The position numbers were made by a program, and so were the translations under genes. Positions 10,744 to 22,271 of a DNA stretch of 64,000 bases are shown here, in pieces. The DNA is taken from contig OZ024842.1 in the NCBI GenBank assembly GCA_964017145.1, positions 3,596,001 through 3,660,000 of the forward strand. Reading direction: 5' to 3'. The stretch comes from Agrocybe praecox (Eukaryota > Basidiomycota > Agaricomycetes > Agaricales > Agrocybaceae). Numbering within the stretch: position 1 is the first letter of the stretch; every line of letters begins with the position of its first letter. The notes below the pieces were generated by a model, which made no database searches, had not been told where the DNA came from, and saw only the letters and a program-made list of their open reading frames with translations.

Positions 10744-10965
10744 TCACCGCTGAGATTTATGTATACCAAATGCACGTACTCCTGAAGAAGTCAGTTCCGT
10801 AATGAGCCATGCTCCATCATGGCCCGATAGCGTCCCGAATTTCTCTCTAAGTTGGTTGGCGCCTTTTTCTGTCAGGATGACATACGTGTTTTTCTGGAAA
10901 AGGTACATTAGCTATGTTCAAATAAGACAGACGACTTTACTCACTGAGTATTTGTGCCCCAACAT
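10744..10965 (-). CDS. Small hypothetical protein, two exons
   Basis: Exons complement(10744-10893, 10945-10965) join at a GTGAGT donor and a TTTTCCAG acceptor. They encode 56 residues beginning MLGHKYS and containing NTYVILTEKGANQL and GAWLITELTSSGV. The spliced frame is open, the ATG is preceded in frame by a TAA, and a TATAAATA lies about 90 bp upstream. No family is recognised. It may instead be the last exon pair of a decayed gene, so this call is tentative. Confidence 0.3.
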
Positions 10966-12510
10966 GGTTATCGATTATTAGGACGTGGGTAGGGACAATC
11001 GGCGCAACTGGGAGAGTGGTTACTGACTGTGGGGCTGGAAAATTGGCGGTCAGTATTTATACGCTGCTTTCAAACCCACTTGTCCGGCTTTCAAGATCCG
11101 CTCCTCATACGATCGAGTACGATTGAATGGTTCACAACATCCTGCCGAATCTGGGGGATGTAAAGGCACGAAGAAGTCTATCGGTTCACTGTGTCCACGT
11201 TATTCGCCATTAACTCTTGGTCTTCGGTAGTTGTCGGTTTTCAGTTAAAAGAGCGTTGAAAGCGAAGTGTCACTTTTAACTTCAATGATACAACTCAAGA
11301 CCACACTAGCAAAGGGCTCCAAAATTTAAAAAATGTAAGCCCTGAACCCAGCGGCGTCCAGCGGCAGCCAGATCTATGACGTACGTAGGGCAATTCAATA
11401 GCATAATTTCTCACTGGAATGAAGGTCCATGAAGTCCCAGGTCGCCAGGATATTTAGTAAGTAGTAATTGTCGTCTTGGAGACTTACGAAGAAGGTACGC
11501 GCCCTTCACGGAAGCCATCGAATTAGGCACTAGCATCGGAATTCTATGATTTATGACGACGCTCGAATACATACATCAGCAAAAAAAATTCGGCGCCAAC
11601 ATATATCACGGGAAATTTGTATGTACGCTCTCAGTCTCTCAGGCTTGTAGAATGGAGGACTTGCTTTCCCCCGACATCGGAGGACCGGAGGTTCTGCGAC
11701 GCAAAATGACACCGTTTCATCCGAGCGAGCAGCTGTCTTCAAGTGTCTTCGCAACAGCTCGTATATCGGGGGACACGGAAGCATCGAAACCCGAACGGAA
11801 ACAACGTTGCGGCCTCCGGACGGATGTATCCGATATAGAGCGCCAAATTATATTTACACAGATTTATACCAATCACAGCCAATTTCAAATCACTTATGCA
11901 TAGTTTTTTGAAGATGCGGTCCTTCAGACCTCAGGGTGTTAACCATTGTTTCCTATGGATAAATTAGATACAATCAAACCAATTGTCAGTATGTGGTGAT
12001 ATATTGTATGCCTAATAGTACGTTAAGATGACATTCCCCATATAACTCTATCCAAATGGCGCTCGAACGTTGGTCGGTCGCATTGCGGCTGCACATGGAA
12101 TGAGCATCCTGCAGGATAGATATTTAAATCTTTCTTGATTACCCTGTCTGGTAAAAAAAACTTTCATCCGATTAAGACGTGTCCCTTTGGCTTTGAATTG
12201 GCGCCGCAGTCATTCACGCTACATATATTTTCTGTCAAGTTGTTTGACTTGTTAAGTTTCATAACTTTGGCTTTGCCCGTACTTTAACGATAGCATCTGT
12301 CAGAGGATGTGCCACCCAGGACTAGTTAAAGCTTACCTCGTTCAACTCCTTGAATCCTGGAAACGATCATTTCGGCACGCGAAATTGACGTTTCTTGTCT
12401 TCGGGACACTATGATGCAAAAAGTCGCAGATCTTCCCCTGTTTCTCGCGTCTCCGATTGTAAGATTATCTCTCTGTAGATATTTTCAGCAACGCCGTACT
12501 TCTTTACAAG
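10966..12510. other. Intergenic, no gene seen
   Basis: About 1.5 kb with opposing chance ORFs at 11551-11903 and no splice-consistent coding structure. The tRNA gene begins at its right end. Confidence 0.45.
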
Positions 12511-12589
12511 TCGGGTATGGTGTAACGGCTAACATTGCCGCCTCTCATCAAAGATCGCGGCAGCTCGGGGTTCGATTCCCCGTACCCGA
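12511..12589 (+). tRNA. tRNA-Glu (anticodon CTC) with 8-nt intron
   Basis: This folds as a full cloverleaf. The acceptor stem pairs TCGGGTA with TACCCGA, the D stem GTGT with ACAT, the anticodon stem GCCGC with GCGGC, and the T stem CGGGG with CCCCG around TTCGATT. The anticodon CTC is at 12544-12546. The anticodon loop has 15 nt, so an intron of 8 nt (12548-12555, TCAAAGAT) sits after the purine at position 37, the canonical place for nuclear tRNA introns. The T-arm GGTTCGATTCC gives the internal B box. A T7 run follows immediately. No CCA is encoded, as expected for a eukaryote. Confidence 0.93.
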
Positions 12590-12590
12590 A

Positions 12591-12597
12591 TTTTTTT
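12591..12597 (+). terminator. RNA polymerase III terminator of tRNA-Glu
   Basis: A run of seven T one base after the tRNA 3' end, the standard Pol III stop signal. Confidence 0.85.
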
Positions 12598-13676
12598 GAA
12601 AAATTTATCCACTAACGCTATAATCAGCGCGTTTTGTTTCCATGATAATCTAATCATACATGTAACTGGAGGTACACAGAGTATAGGTTTTTTGCAGAAG
12701 TTTTATGAAATGAGATATAAGCAATTGTTGGTATGTACAACTTGAAGAGAATGGATGGCACTAACGTGCAGTCGAACCGGAGAAACGAAAGACGGAGAAG
12801 GCCCAGAAGGAGTGTGTGTATGACATGAATTAATTGGAAAATCAAAGACCAGAAGAAAAACGAGTGCAACCGAATGGAAATATAAACCCAAATTTATAAG
12901 TGTGGAATCGACTGATAATATTCTACTAATTGTATGCATATACGAAAGATTCTCCAAAATCGATAGAGGGAAAGGGGAAGTCATAGACGTTGCCCAAGCT
13001 AAAAACCAAAAAAAAAAGGGGGGAACAGAAAGGGGGGATGATTGGAGAAAAGCTTGATATCGCTTTTTCGGAGAGTACGAAGAATATATGGTGAAGGCTA
13101 ATTCGAAATAAAGGTAAATGTAGAATGGAGGTAGAAAGTAAAATAGTACTTAGGGCATGCAGAGTAACATAAGTTGTACAAGTTTAAATCTGAGAGAGAA
13201 AGAGAAGAAAATAAAGAAAGAAGTCCAACAGAGTAATTGTCCTAGTTGGCTATTTGGTTGTTTCTTTTAGAACCTCGATAATGTCGAAGAACCTTTCTGA
13301 CGATGTAAGTCGGGTGATATTCCTGGTGTGCGTCGATCTTCGAACGTGCACGTAATGGTAGATATCAATAGTTGCGGTATAAACTGGTTGGGGTATGAAA
13401 CCCATGGGTATGTCGATGCCTTTTGTTGATGGAGGGAAGACCGAGGAGGAATGAAAGGGAAATGTTGTTTATTCCCAAGCACAGAAGCAGGTAGGGGGAT
13501 AGGTTTGCGATAGGTATGATATGCCGACGTATGATGAAACATAGCCAATGATGCTGTAGGATGGAGGGATATAGCTGTACAATTTTTGGTGCAGAAACCT
13601 AAGAAAGTAGATGGAGATTGATAATTATGGGTCGTTGCCGAATCGTCTGTTTTTCATCGCAGCCTTATTAATCAGG
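12598..13676. other. 3' flank of the OPT gene, no gene seen
   Basis: Convergent spacer between the tRNA and the minus-strand transporter. Read on the minus strand it is pyrimidine-rich with small frames that lack ATG starts (for example 13267-13548). It probably includes the transporter 3' UTR. Confidence 0.45.
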
Positions 13677-16648
13677 TCACGAAGAGGGCGGAGGCTGTGC
13701 AGTAAAGCCCTTCCATACGACACCGCCGTTTGGTATCTTCAAGAATGGTTCCCTATTCCAATCAGCAGCTGTGGTGCTTATATTAGCAAAAGGTTTCAAA
13801 ACAACATATGTAAGACAAACTCACTCTCAGTGTGCACCGTGTTACCCCACCAATTGAGTTGTATCGTCCCTTGTCTTGGGAACTGCAGTGTGAAGAAGAT
13901 GACCATCACGCTGATGACTGTCCCACTGTCCAACGCCGAACTCAGCACATAGTTAAATTTGCTCCACCAAGCAAAGTTCCTCTTCCTGATGAAATACTGG
14001 AAGACAACACCAACCGCAAACCACGACGAATAATTAATTCCCGTCGCAGGCGGGATAAATGACACGCCATTGAGAATGACGGGTATGCTCACGTAGCGCA
14101 CCCAGGACTTGGGATAACGCCGCTGCCAGAAGAAGAAAGGTAAAGGAAGGAATGCACCGATGACGATGGCATATAGATGGGGGTGATAGATGGTCCCTGT
14201 ACCGAATTGCCGCGTTGGTCCAATGAGGCCCCATACGGCGGACGCAGTGTAGAAGACTTGATTATGTGGGCAAGTAAGTTGCGACGGCTGGTTCGCTGAG
14301 CAGATATCGCGGACATTGCTGAATATCCACTCTTTAGTGCCAACTTGGATGAACGCAGCAATAACCGTGGCGATCATTTGTACTAAGTACCCCCATATTA
14401 GTTCCATGGCTTGTTGTAGATAGCATGATTACTACTTACCCATGAAGGTCGCCCGAGGAGGAACCTTGACATAATGGCCTAACTTCAAATCCTGCACAAA
14501 TGATGTGCCGGCAGACAACGTTTGCACGGAATAGGCCTTGAACACCATGTTTGCAAGAGGGTTACCAGGCAGCAATGTGCCAGGAATAATCTGCGCCAGG
14601 ATATTCAGGGTAATCTATAACATCGTTCACAATGAGTAACGTGTCTCTCCAAATAAACACAAAATTGAAAAACGTACACCCTGTCCAGTCATCGCATATA
14701 TAAAGCCACTAGGCAAAATGTATATAATGGGCAATATGACCGATAGCAGCAACGCCCAAACAGGTACGCCCGTGTTCCAAACCTCCACCGCAACGATGGC
14801 GAGCGCAAAGAACACTGCGACCGCCATACCATACCACCAATCTGGCACCTCAGGATAATTGCGCATCAGCTTCGCATGAATATCGTCTGCCTCGACCTTG
14901 ATCTTCTTGACGCCGTTGAGAAGGGTACGTCCATGGTATAAGAGCGTATGAACGATGACACAAGTGCTGAGAGCGAAAGCGAGGAGATAAGTCACAGCGT
15001 ATGTTGCTGGGAGGTAGAGGGGCGAGTAAGCGTTATATTCAGCTTCGTCGAAGGTATCATTATTTCGCAGAACGCGGGCAACATCGTAGATGTCTCCGAA
15101 ACGATCGTACGGCTCGTTAGCGGATATAGGGAAGTAGGCCAGATTCCAAGACTATAAAAGGAAGAGATCAGTCACATCGGTCTCAATAAACTGAGAGTGG
15201 CCTACATTGGTGTAGTATAGAATAGGCGTCATTATCCAGTAGAAGAGGACAAATCCAACAAAGATATGCACCTCAGCCCACCAAGGAACTAGAAACATGA
15301 GTCTTTAGTTTTAAATTCTGCTCAAAAAGGGGATCTCAAGCGTACCCATTAGAGGACTTCCAATCCAACTAATCTGTGTCCAATCAAATGTGAGGACGCT
15401 CATGCCCAACCCCGTACGTACTCCAAAGAGCTGGTTGACAGCGATGTTGTTTGGGGCTGCCCAGCATACAAAAGAGAACACTGAAAGGGCCTCGAAGAGA
15501 TATCCTGAAAATGAAATAAAGCGTAAGACTGTGATCCAAGCAATGCACACTACACAGAATAGTAACCCACCAGGCAAGAAGAAAAAGAAGAAACTGGCCA
15601 AAGTCGTAATGACGAAGAACTTGTATCGCGACATGCCTTTACCGCCTTGCAAGCCATACATGCCGATCCCATCATCATCATCCTCCGCATGCAGAGTATT
15701 CAACAATGTACACGCCACAAGGTTCTGAGGCCAGACCATACTCGCCGGCCAGACCAGGAACCTTCTGCATAGGCCCGCAAGCCCAAAGCCCGTAAGCTGT
15801 GTTGCCAAAACTAAGGTCAACGCGAACCAGTACCCCAAATGGATGCCATAGTAAACTTCAGAAACAACGATAGCGTTGAGTGCGTATGGGTTTCCTGTCG
15901 ACACGTTCGCCATGATATACACCAAGACGTGTTCCTTGATATTCCATGGTCCGGGGTTTAACGAGAACTCGAACGAGCGAGGGAGAGTGAGGGGTAAAAG
16001 GAGGTTAACGATAAGTCGGAAAGGTGCGAAGGTTGGCTGGTGAAGAGGAAGGAAGAACCGAGGGAGGTATGGCAGTGGTATCCTGTAAGATGTTATAGGT
16101 AGTGTAAATGCCATGAACTTTCCAAACGGATAAGACACAAGCAGAAGCGCAAGAGGCACGATCGTCGGCGCGGGAGATCGGAAGTTGAAGAATACATTCA
16201 GGGCACTACACATTGAAGAAAATCCCGCGTTGTTAGACTTCGTTATCCAGAAGCTAGAAGCAAAAGAGACCCACCTGCTCGTCATACACAGAATCAACCC
16301 AACGAACCACATCCTAATGGTCATTGCAGGCATATCTGGGTCGTCGATGTTCGACACCGATGCCCGGACTTCGGGGAAGGGACTATCCTCTTCCTCAATC
16401 GCGTCAAAGTCAAACTCCATTCTAGAAAGAGAAACGGATCGCGTCAGCGTCATACTCATACCCGTACGAAAAGTGGGTATTGTAGTGGAAGTAGAAGAAA
16501 GAGTAAGAGTGAGGGTAGAAGTGGGCGAGTTAAACTCGGGGGTAAATGTAGAATGAGTGGTAGAAGAATGAGAGGGGAAATAATCTTTAGAATTGGGACT
16601 GGGGTTGGAAGTAAAAGTGGTCCCTGAGCCAGAACACGATGAAAGCAT
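13677..16648 (-). CDS. Oligopeptide transporter, OPT family
   Basis: Eight exons, complement(13677-13768, 13825-14382, 14440-14614, 14678-15151, 15206-15288, 15346-15504, 15571-16205, 16275-16648), encode 849 residues. A Ser/Thr-rich N-terminal tail of about 105 residues precedes the family signature SPFPEVRASVSNIDDPDMPA. The NPG motif (SLNPGPWNIKEH) and a KIPPR-like motif (VKVPPRATF) are both present, together with AAPNNIAVNQLFG, ILYYTN and VFYTASAVWGLIGP. The length and roughly 12-16 hydrophobic segments fit fungal OPT proton-coupled importers of small peptides or glutathione-like substrates at the plasma or vacuolar membrane. Substrate cannot be told from sequence. The start at 16648 is the first in-frame ATG; later Met codons (near residues 85 and 99) are alternatives. 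Confidence 0.93.
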
Positions 16649-18615
16649 GAAGGATGACGGGATGATGTAGGTGGACGAGGAAAGGTTACAAAGGAGGCAA
16701 AGGCAAGAAAGCAAGAAAATAAAGAAAAATGAAATGAAAACGCGAAGAAAAGAAAAGTGACACGTCTATCTCAGTCTTGGACCTCTTCGAAGCATTCGAA
16801 GAGATTTGAATATTGGAATAAAAACCCCAAATGCAAACACGTAAAAAAAAATCGCAATGCGCCTGGCGAGATCCAGCACGAATTGCGCATCGTGCGTGTA
16901 GCGGGCGCAGAAGCAGAACAGCAGAAGCGACCACGAAGCGCAACATCGATTCTCGAATCCCGAAGTTGGAAGTCAACGGTAATTGGAATTTCGAATCAGA
17001 AGGGCAGCGCAACCAAACAAACACGCGGTGCGCCTCGCAGACGAAGGGCGCTGAAACACAAAAAGGAATTCCCAACATCGTTCATGACGGAAGATCCGCA
17101 TAAGACGTAACCATCCACAGGTGCAACCATCCTCTTTTTCTCTGCTGGGATACCCCCCACGAAAGAGACGACGCAAAGAGGGGTAAAGAGAGATAAGGAA
17201 TAACCCGCAAAAAAGGAAAAAGGCAAACAAGTATAACAAAAACTTCATAAAGGGAATTCGCAATCTCCAACGCCAATGCAGATACAGATTCACGTCCACC
17301 ATATCAACCCAAAACGCAAATCATCCCGCGAAGACCAACCACTTCAAGAAAATGAATGATCCTATCCGCGCATTCCCTTCTCTGCTTGTGCCTTTCCCGT
17401 TCGTAAAGAAAAAGGGGAGGCACAAGAGCTCCGGGATCTCCACTGCCATCACGTCCACATCTCGAACACGAGCGCAACCACCCACTCAATCTCAGCTATC
17501 AGCACGCACAGGACAGGGTATACGCACAAAATGCGCGCAAACCGATCCACCCAAAAGATTCGCATCCACACCTATAAATATCCTATCCAACCCTGGAGAG
17601 GACCCCGTCCACCCAATAGAAAGAAAATTAAAGCGACTCCTAAATGTGGAGAAGCGGAATGGAAGGAAAAGCCTCCGCAAGGATCCGGGGTAGAGGGACT
17701 CAGCATCTATTTCCCAAGGGGTGGGAAAGACGCCCCCTTAAGAGGGTCCGGAGCAGGTGAAGGAAAGAGAGCGAAAAAAGCAAGTGATAGAAAGCACAAA
17801 TAAGGTGAAAAAGACGAGGAAAAAAAGATAACCAATATGCAAAAATAAAATGACAATTGACAACAAAAAAGAGGCCTAAAATAATACGACGACCACGTCC
17901 ACGACATCAACCAACAAGACAGCGAATGAATGGCTGAGAAGGAGAATGAAAGGACAGAAATACCCCGTGTGCGAGCAGACAAAAAATAGAAAAGACCCGC
18001 AGCACCGGTGACTCGAAGAAAGCAAAGCAATGTAGCCCAAGGCACTCGAAATGGCACGGGAGACAGCGACAGGCAGATAGGCTAACTATCTGTCTGTCGC
18101 GCTGGCACTTGCATACCCACGGACACCCACGTACGTCCACGAAAATCACATCCAAAAACAAAATTCTGAAAAAAGTATCAAAGGGCAGGCCAGACCGGGA
18201 GTACGTGGGTGCCGAACAGCCAGCGCCCTTCTCTGAGCCCTGAGTGAAAGATAGCAAAAAAACACCAAGATAACACACAAGTTGTGCGATATCCCATCAT
18301 CGCAGCGCGAACAATGCTCGAAAGCCGTCCGTCCATACTAACTTTCCATCCACCAAGTCCACCGAAATTCGCAATCCGTGCCAAGTGACATCTGCCAACA
18401 TCATCATCTGCCCAGTCGAGCCTAGCGGCGATCTCTATCCCATCTTGAAAATATAACAGAAAGAAATAATCCAAAGAGAAGTCCAGTCTGTCCATCCAAG
18501 TCCCGAGATGCCCAGATAAAGAGCGTTCAACGCCGCAAAAAATGAACAACAGCGGCCATAAGCAAACCGACAGACAGCGAAATGATAGATAGACGGGCGT
18601 CCATCCATCCTTTCG
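16649..18615. other. OPT promoter and 3' region of the next gene; strongly pyrimidine-skewed
   Basis: Almost 2 kb in which the minus strand is C/T-rich and the plus strand A/G-rich. Pyrimidine-rich sense strands ahead of the start are common in basidiomycete promoters, and 16650-16760 fits that for the OPT gene. The rest may be 3' UTR or unrecognised 3' exons of the gene starting at 21363. The many 60-120 codon frames have biased, low-complexity translations and no domain. Confidence 0.4.
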
Positions 18616-21363
18616 TTACCAACTCGACATATCAAAGTAGTCAAGGGATCGAGAATACAAAAGACAGATGGCGGGGAAAGAGAGGAAGAAAGGCGAATAG
18701 AACAAGAATGCAGAATATGAAGTAAGGAATAGAACGTTGAGTAAAAAAGTCATAACAGTCATCTTTCTCCGCGAACCAAACATAGATTTCGGGAGACGAG
18801 GACGGCAGAGAGAATAAAATTGACAGAGAAAACTCCAAAGCGAAATTGTTAAAAAAACAAAGTCGGTGCGTCGCAGGCGTGATTGTCGTATGACAAAACA
18901 ATGAAATGAAATAAATCGAAAAAAAAAATGATTGAAAGTGAAAGTAGGAAGAAGAAAAGCAAAAGAATAGTTCGAAGAAATGAAGAAGATAGAAAGAAAG
19001 TGAAAGACGACGTACTTTATGCTCTCCTCGCTGTCGCTTCCCTCCTCACTGCCTTCCTCGCCCTCATAATACCCACTCTCCCCATCCCTAGACGAATCGC
19101 CCTCTCCATACCGATATCGTCGACCGCTCGCATCGTACGAGGCGTAATCGCCTTCATATCCCTCCTCGGTGCTCCCAGCACCCACCATCCCGTCCTCCTC
19201 CAAAGCCTTCCTCATTTTCCTCCTGTATCTCCCTCCAAACTCTCTCTCATCCTCGTACGTAAGGTCCATGCTGCTAGGCGCACCACTCGTCGGTCTCCTA
19301 CGAGACCGAGACCGAGACCGACTATTCTCGCGGTCGTCATCATCGTGGCGATGCATGATGCTCCCACTCGCACCAGTCGTAACGCTGGCCATCGAATCGC
19401 GGTCATTATCTCGGGCTTTATCTTTTCTCCCAGTCCGATTGCCATTCGCATACCCGTACTCGTCGTATGTGTACTCATACTCGTACGTCAGCCCTCCTTT
19501 GACGATGGAGGACGTGTCTTTGCCTGCACCACCACCACCTTCGAGGTCGAGATCCTTCTGCATCTCATCGTCCTCCATAGTAGATTTCCGACGAGACGAC
19601 CTATGTTTCTTCTTCTTCCTCCTTTCCTTCGTGATGCCGTTCCCATTCGCGAGAGTATTCGCAGCTGTCGCGCTTGCGCTACCCGAAGCAGCAGGTCCAC
19701 CAGAAACAACTCCAGAGGAACTATTCTCGAACCCAGGATATCCGCCCTCCCTAGCCAAGCCTGCATATGCATAATATGGCTGAGCATTAGGATTCTTCGT
19801 TTTATATCCCTGTCCAGAGCTATTGATGCCCGCGACGGCGGTGGAATAGCCAAATCCATAGGACCCATAATTGGCAGTGGAAGTATTGGCGTACGCAGAT
19901 GGTGTATTAGGAGTGTTGGGCGTGTTAGGCACAGCACTGTATCTCTTCGAGCTCCTTTTATTGGACCTCCGTTTAACCTGTTGCTGAGAATGGTACTGTG
20001 CCCCAGAGAAAGGCTTGATAGGTGACGAGGCCCCATCTATGTCCTTCGTATCATCTCCACCAGCGAGCGTATCGCTGTCCCTACTTTCTCTCTTAACGCT
20101 CCTGCTCACACTCTTCCTCGAAGTAGGAACGACACCAGGAAGACTGACTCGCACAGCTTTACGACCGTTTCTCGCAGAGGCTTCCCCAATCTCGACCTCC
20201 TCCACCGCGACTTGCTCGTCGTCATCGCTCACTGCTTCCGCCTCTTCCTGAACCCTCTCAGAAGCTGCTTGTTCTCTTAATCCAGACGCTGGTAGGTTGG
20301 CAGACCCAACTGCACCACCCGTGTTCAATCGCTTAAGCTTGTACTGCTCGCCTCCACCTTGAGCAAGCTGGCTTAGCCCACCAGCCGTGCTAGGATGCGA
20401 ATCCGTACTTGGACTTGGCGGGCTTAGAGGCGGAGGATGTGGGTACCTCACAGACGTGCCCGTAGTTGTCGAATAAGGATCGTTGCTGTTCGATTGCTGG
20501 TTGGGTATCGCATAAGGGTTTGTTGTGTAGGAGTAAGCAGTGTCGGGTCTTGCGTTATTCGTATTCTTTCCTGCAGAGGCGATTAACCCTGCTGCCATCG
20601 CAGATGAAGAGGCCCGACCCCAAGGATCGAACGTCGGGTCTGGATAAGCCGGTGCTCCGGTCGTCGTCGAAGTAATAGGCAGGGGAGGGGCCACCGCCGT
20701 ATTACCGCCATTCGTCGACACACTCCCAGCGATCGAAAACGAGAAACTGGGAGCAGACGCCAAGCTTGGGTGGGACATTGCCCCTGCTGCCGCGCCAGCC
20801 CTAAGAGTTGGCCCTGTAGATGTTGTAGGTCGACCTGCGGCGGTGGTAGGCCTCAGGTCGTCGTGTGATGAGTAGTAGTCATCTTGGGAGTAAGAGGCGT
20901 TGTGTGAATACCCAAAGACGGAGTATGGGTTGTTGCTAGAATTGCCGGGAGGCGTTGGCGAAGAGGCAGAGAACGCGAATGGAGAATGTGCAAATTCAGC
21001 TTTCGTGCGAGTCGTAGTCATCGTTTGTTGGTATACTTGTGTCTGCGGTTGCTGAGTACCTGAAGCCGCCGCCGCCGCCTCAGCGGCCCTCCTCTCCTCC
21101 TCCTGCTCCGCCGTCGTTGGGGGCAAGAACGCAAACACGTCTTCATCCTCACTTTCTTCTTCCATTTCCTCCTCGCCCTCGTCATAATACCCGTACTCGT
21201 CTTCGTATGCGTACCCTCCAACACTGAGGGTGTGTAGCTGCTGTTGACCTGCACCGCTCCTATGGGCAAACATTGTTGAGGCGGTGGTTTCTGGGCGAGA
21301 TGTTGCGGCGGTTTCTGGGTGTACACCGACGGAAGACGAAGGGGGACGTCCTTTCTTGGGCAT
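18616..21363 (-). CDS. Large low-complexity Ser/Gly/Tyr-rich protein, C-terminus uncertain
   Basis: An uninterrupted frame opens at ATG 21363 (MPKKGRPPSS) and reads 783 residues of mostly disordered sequence to 19016. It contains acidic tracts (EEEMEEESEDED), Ser/Thr/Pro-rich blocks, an imperfect NTP repeat (VPNTPNTPNTPSAY), basic clusters (KERRKKKKHRSSRRKS), an SR-like stretch (SRSRSRSRRR) and acidic Tyr-rich motifs (YEYEYTYDEYGY). At 19015-19010 the minus strand has a GTACGT donor, and beyond it the translation turns into Phe/Ser-rich pyrimidine-run sequence. The true first exon therefore probably ends at 19016, with 18616-19015 being intron or UTR; the downstream exon was not found. Function is unknown. 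The basic patches suggest a nuclear or RNA-associated protein (inference). Confidence 0.6.
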   Translation of the reverse strand: MPKKGRPPSSSVGVHPETAATSRPETTASTMFAHRSGAGQQQLHTLSVGGYAYEDEYGYYDEGEEEMEEESEDEDVFAFLPPTTAEQEEERRAAEAAAAASGTQQPQTQVYQQTMTTTRTKAEFAHSPFAFSASSPTPPGNSSNNPYSVFGYSHNASYSQDDYYSSHDDLRPTTAAGRPTTSTGPTLRAGAAAGAMSHPSLASAPSFSFSIAGSVSTNGGNTAVAPPLPITSTTTGAPAYPDPTFDPWGRASSSAMAAGLIASAGKNTNNARPDTAYSYTTNPYAIPNQQSNSNDPYSTTTGTSVRYPHPPPLSPPSPSTDSHPSTAGGLSQLAQGGGEQYKLKRLNTGGAVGSANLPASGLREQAASERVQEEAEAVSDDDEQVAVEEVEIGEASARNGRKAVRVSLPGVVPTSRKSVSRSVKRESRDSDTLAGGDDTKDIDGASSPIKPFSGAQYHSQQQVKRRSNKRSSKRYSAVPNTPNTPNTPSAYANTSTANYGSYGFGYSTAVAGINSSGQGYKTKNPNAQPYYAYAGLAREGGYPGFENSSSGVVSGGPAASGSASATAANTLANGNGITKERRKKKKHRSSRRKSTMEDDEMQKDLDLEGGGGAGKDTSSIVKGGLTYEYEYTYDEYGYANGNRTGRKDKARDNDRDSMASVTTGASGSIMHRHDDDDRENSRSRSRSRRRPTSGAPSSMDLTYEDEREFGGRYRRKMRKALEEDGMVGAGSTEEGYEGDYASYDASGRRYRYGEGDSSRDGESGYYEGEEGSEEGSDSEESIKYVVFHFLSIFFISSNYSFAFLLPTFTFNHFFFRFISFHCFVIRQSRLRRTDFVFLTISLWSFLCQFYSLCRPRLPKSMFGSRRKMTVMTFLLNVLFLTSYSAFLFYSPFFLSFPAICLLYSRSLDYFDMSSW

Positions 21364-21718
21364 CTTAGAATGCTTTGGTTGGTTTGTCGCTGTCGGAGAT
21401 TGGGGTGGTGTATGTAAAGGTGGTATATTTCAACGAACTTTCGTTCGTTCAGCTTGAAGGCCCAGTTTTAAATGTAGCGATTCTCAACCTTTCAAGCTGG
21501 TATACTGTGTCGTGTCGTGTTGAAATTGGAAGCTGAGATATTTATTGGCAATGTGTGATCTTGCGGTTTGCTGGTTGCTGGTTGTGTTGAGGGTGTCGCC
21601 ACTGGTGATATGAGTGTATGCAGGTAGAGTTATAGATGTGTCGAATCTAGTCAAGATATGATAAGTATGATATATGTATGTATCAGGATACCGCCGCTGT
21701 CGATACGCACAGTGCAGC

Positions 21719-22033
21719 CTAACCAACCCTATTCTTTAGGCAATCTTCCAAGTCTTCCCGCCAGGTATAAAGAAATCGGATGGTATATCCCACAGAAAGA
21801 GGACGGGAATGTGGGGGAATGAGGGTAGGCTGTGGATGGACGTAGCGGACAAGAAGGAAAGAAGGAAAAGGGATTTGGCACAGCGAGACGGTGAGAAAGA
21901 AGTTGGGCAGGGGCGTAACGGTGTTTGGGGTCCCAATGCGTTCCTTACTTGGTATCACAAATATGAAGACGGAACGGCGGTAGCCCGGTCCCTTGCCGGT
22001 CATGCTGGATGCCACATCAGTGGACCCGCTCAT
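21719..22033 (-). CDS. Weak ORF, possible small hypothetical protein
   Basis: ATG 22033 opens a 104-codon frame beginning MSGSTDVASSMTGKGPGYRR. A GTAAGG donor-like site occurs after about 28 codons, and the remaining translation is Pro/Phe-rich from C/T runs. It may be the first exon of an unresolved gene or simply upstream DNA of the 21363 gene. No family is recognised. Confidence 0.18.
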   Translation of the reverse strand: MSGSTDVASSMTGKGPGYRRSVFIFVIPSKERIGTPNTVTPLPNFFLTVSLCQIPFPSFLLVRYVHPQPTLIPPHSRPLSVGYTIRFLYTWREDLEDCLKNRVG

Positions 22034-22271
22034 GTTTTGTAAAAGATCTCAAAAGAATATCAATGAGAAAGTTTCAATGACTACAGAAATCAATGTGTGT
22101 TAATTGTTTGGATGATATTGCAACATTCTACATAATTGCTGTCCTCGTCGCTGGCAGGCTGTTATGCGGTGCCGAGTCGGAGTGATCTGGCGGGGCTGGA
22201 AATAAAATAGATTAATTCAACGTCCTAGCTTAATCCGGAAGGTTTCTACACTAAGTGGTCTGATCAGATGA

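Noticed and set aside
12703..13548. Minus-strand ORFs downstream of the OPT gene
   Set aside because: Lack ATG or lie in pyrimidine-rich presumed 3' UTR; no domain.
14410..14439. Alternative OPT exon 7 start at the in-frame-looking ATG 14407
   Set aside because: Would need a 30-nt intron and inserts a non-family peptide; the TTAG acceptor at 14383 gives a 57-nt intron and a family-typical sequence.
14679..14680. OPT exon 5 donor one or two bases earlier (GGTGTA)
   Set aside because: Only the GTACGT donor after 14678 restores the conserved GQGITLNILAQ reading.
15390..15728. 112-codon plus-strand ORF
   Set aside because: Antisense to OPT transporter exons 2-3.
17352..17803. Overlapping plus-strand frames of 90-113 codons
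   Set aside because: Caused by the purine-rich strand in the OPT upstream region; Lys/Arg/Pro-rich translations without motif.
18928..20025. 365-codon plus-strand ORF
   Set aside because: It is the antisense shadow of the low-complexity gene at 19016-21363; the translation is Ile/Ser/Arg-rich without a domain, and codon periodicity favours the minus strand.
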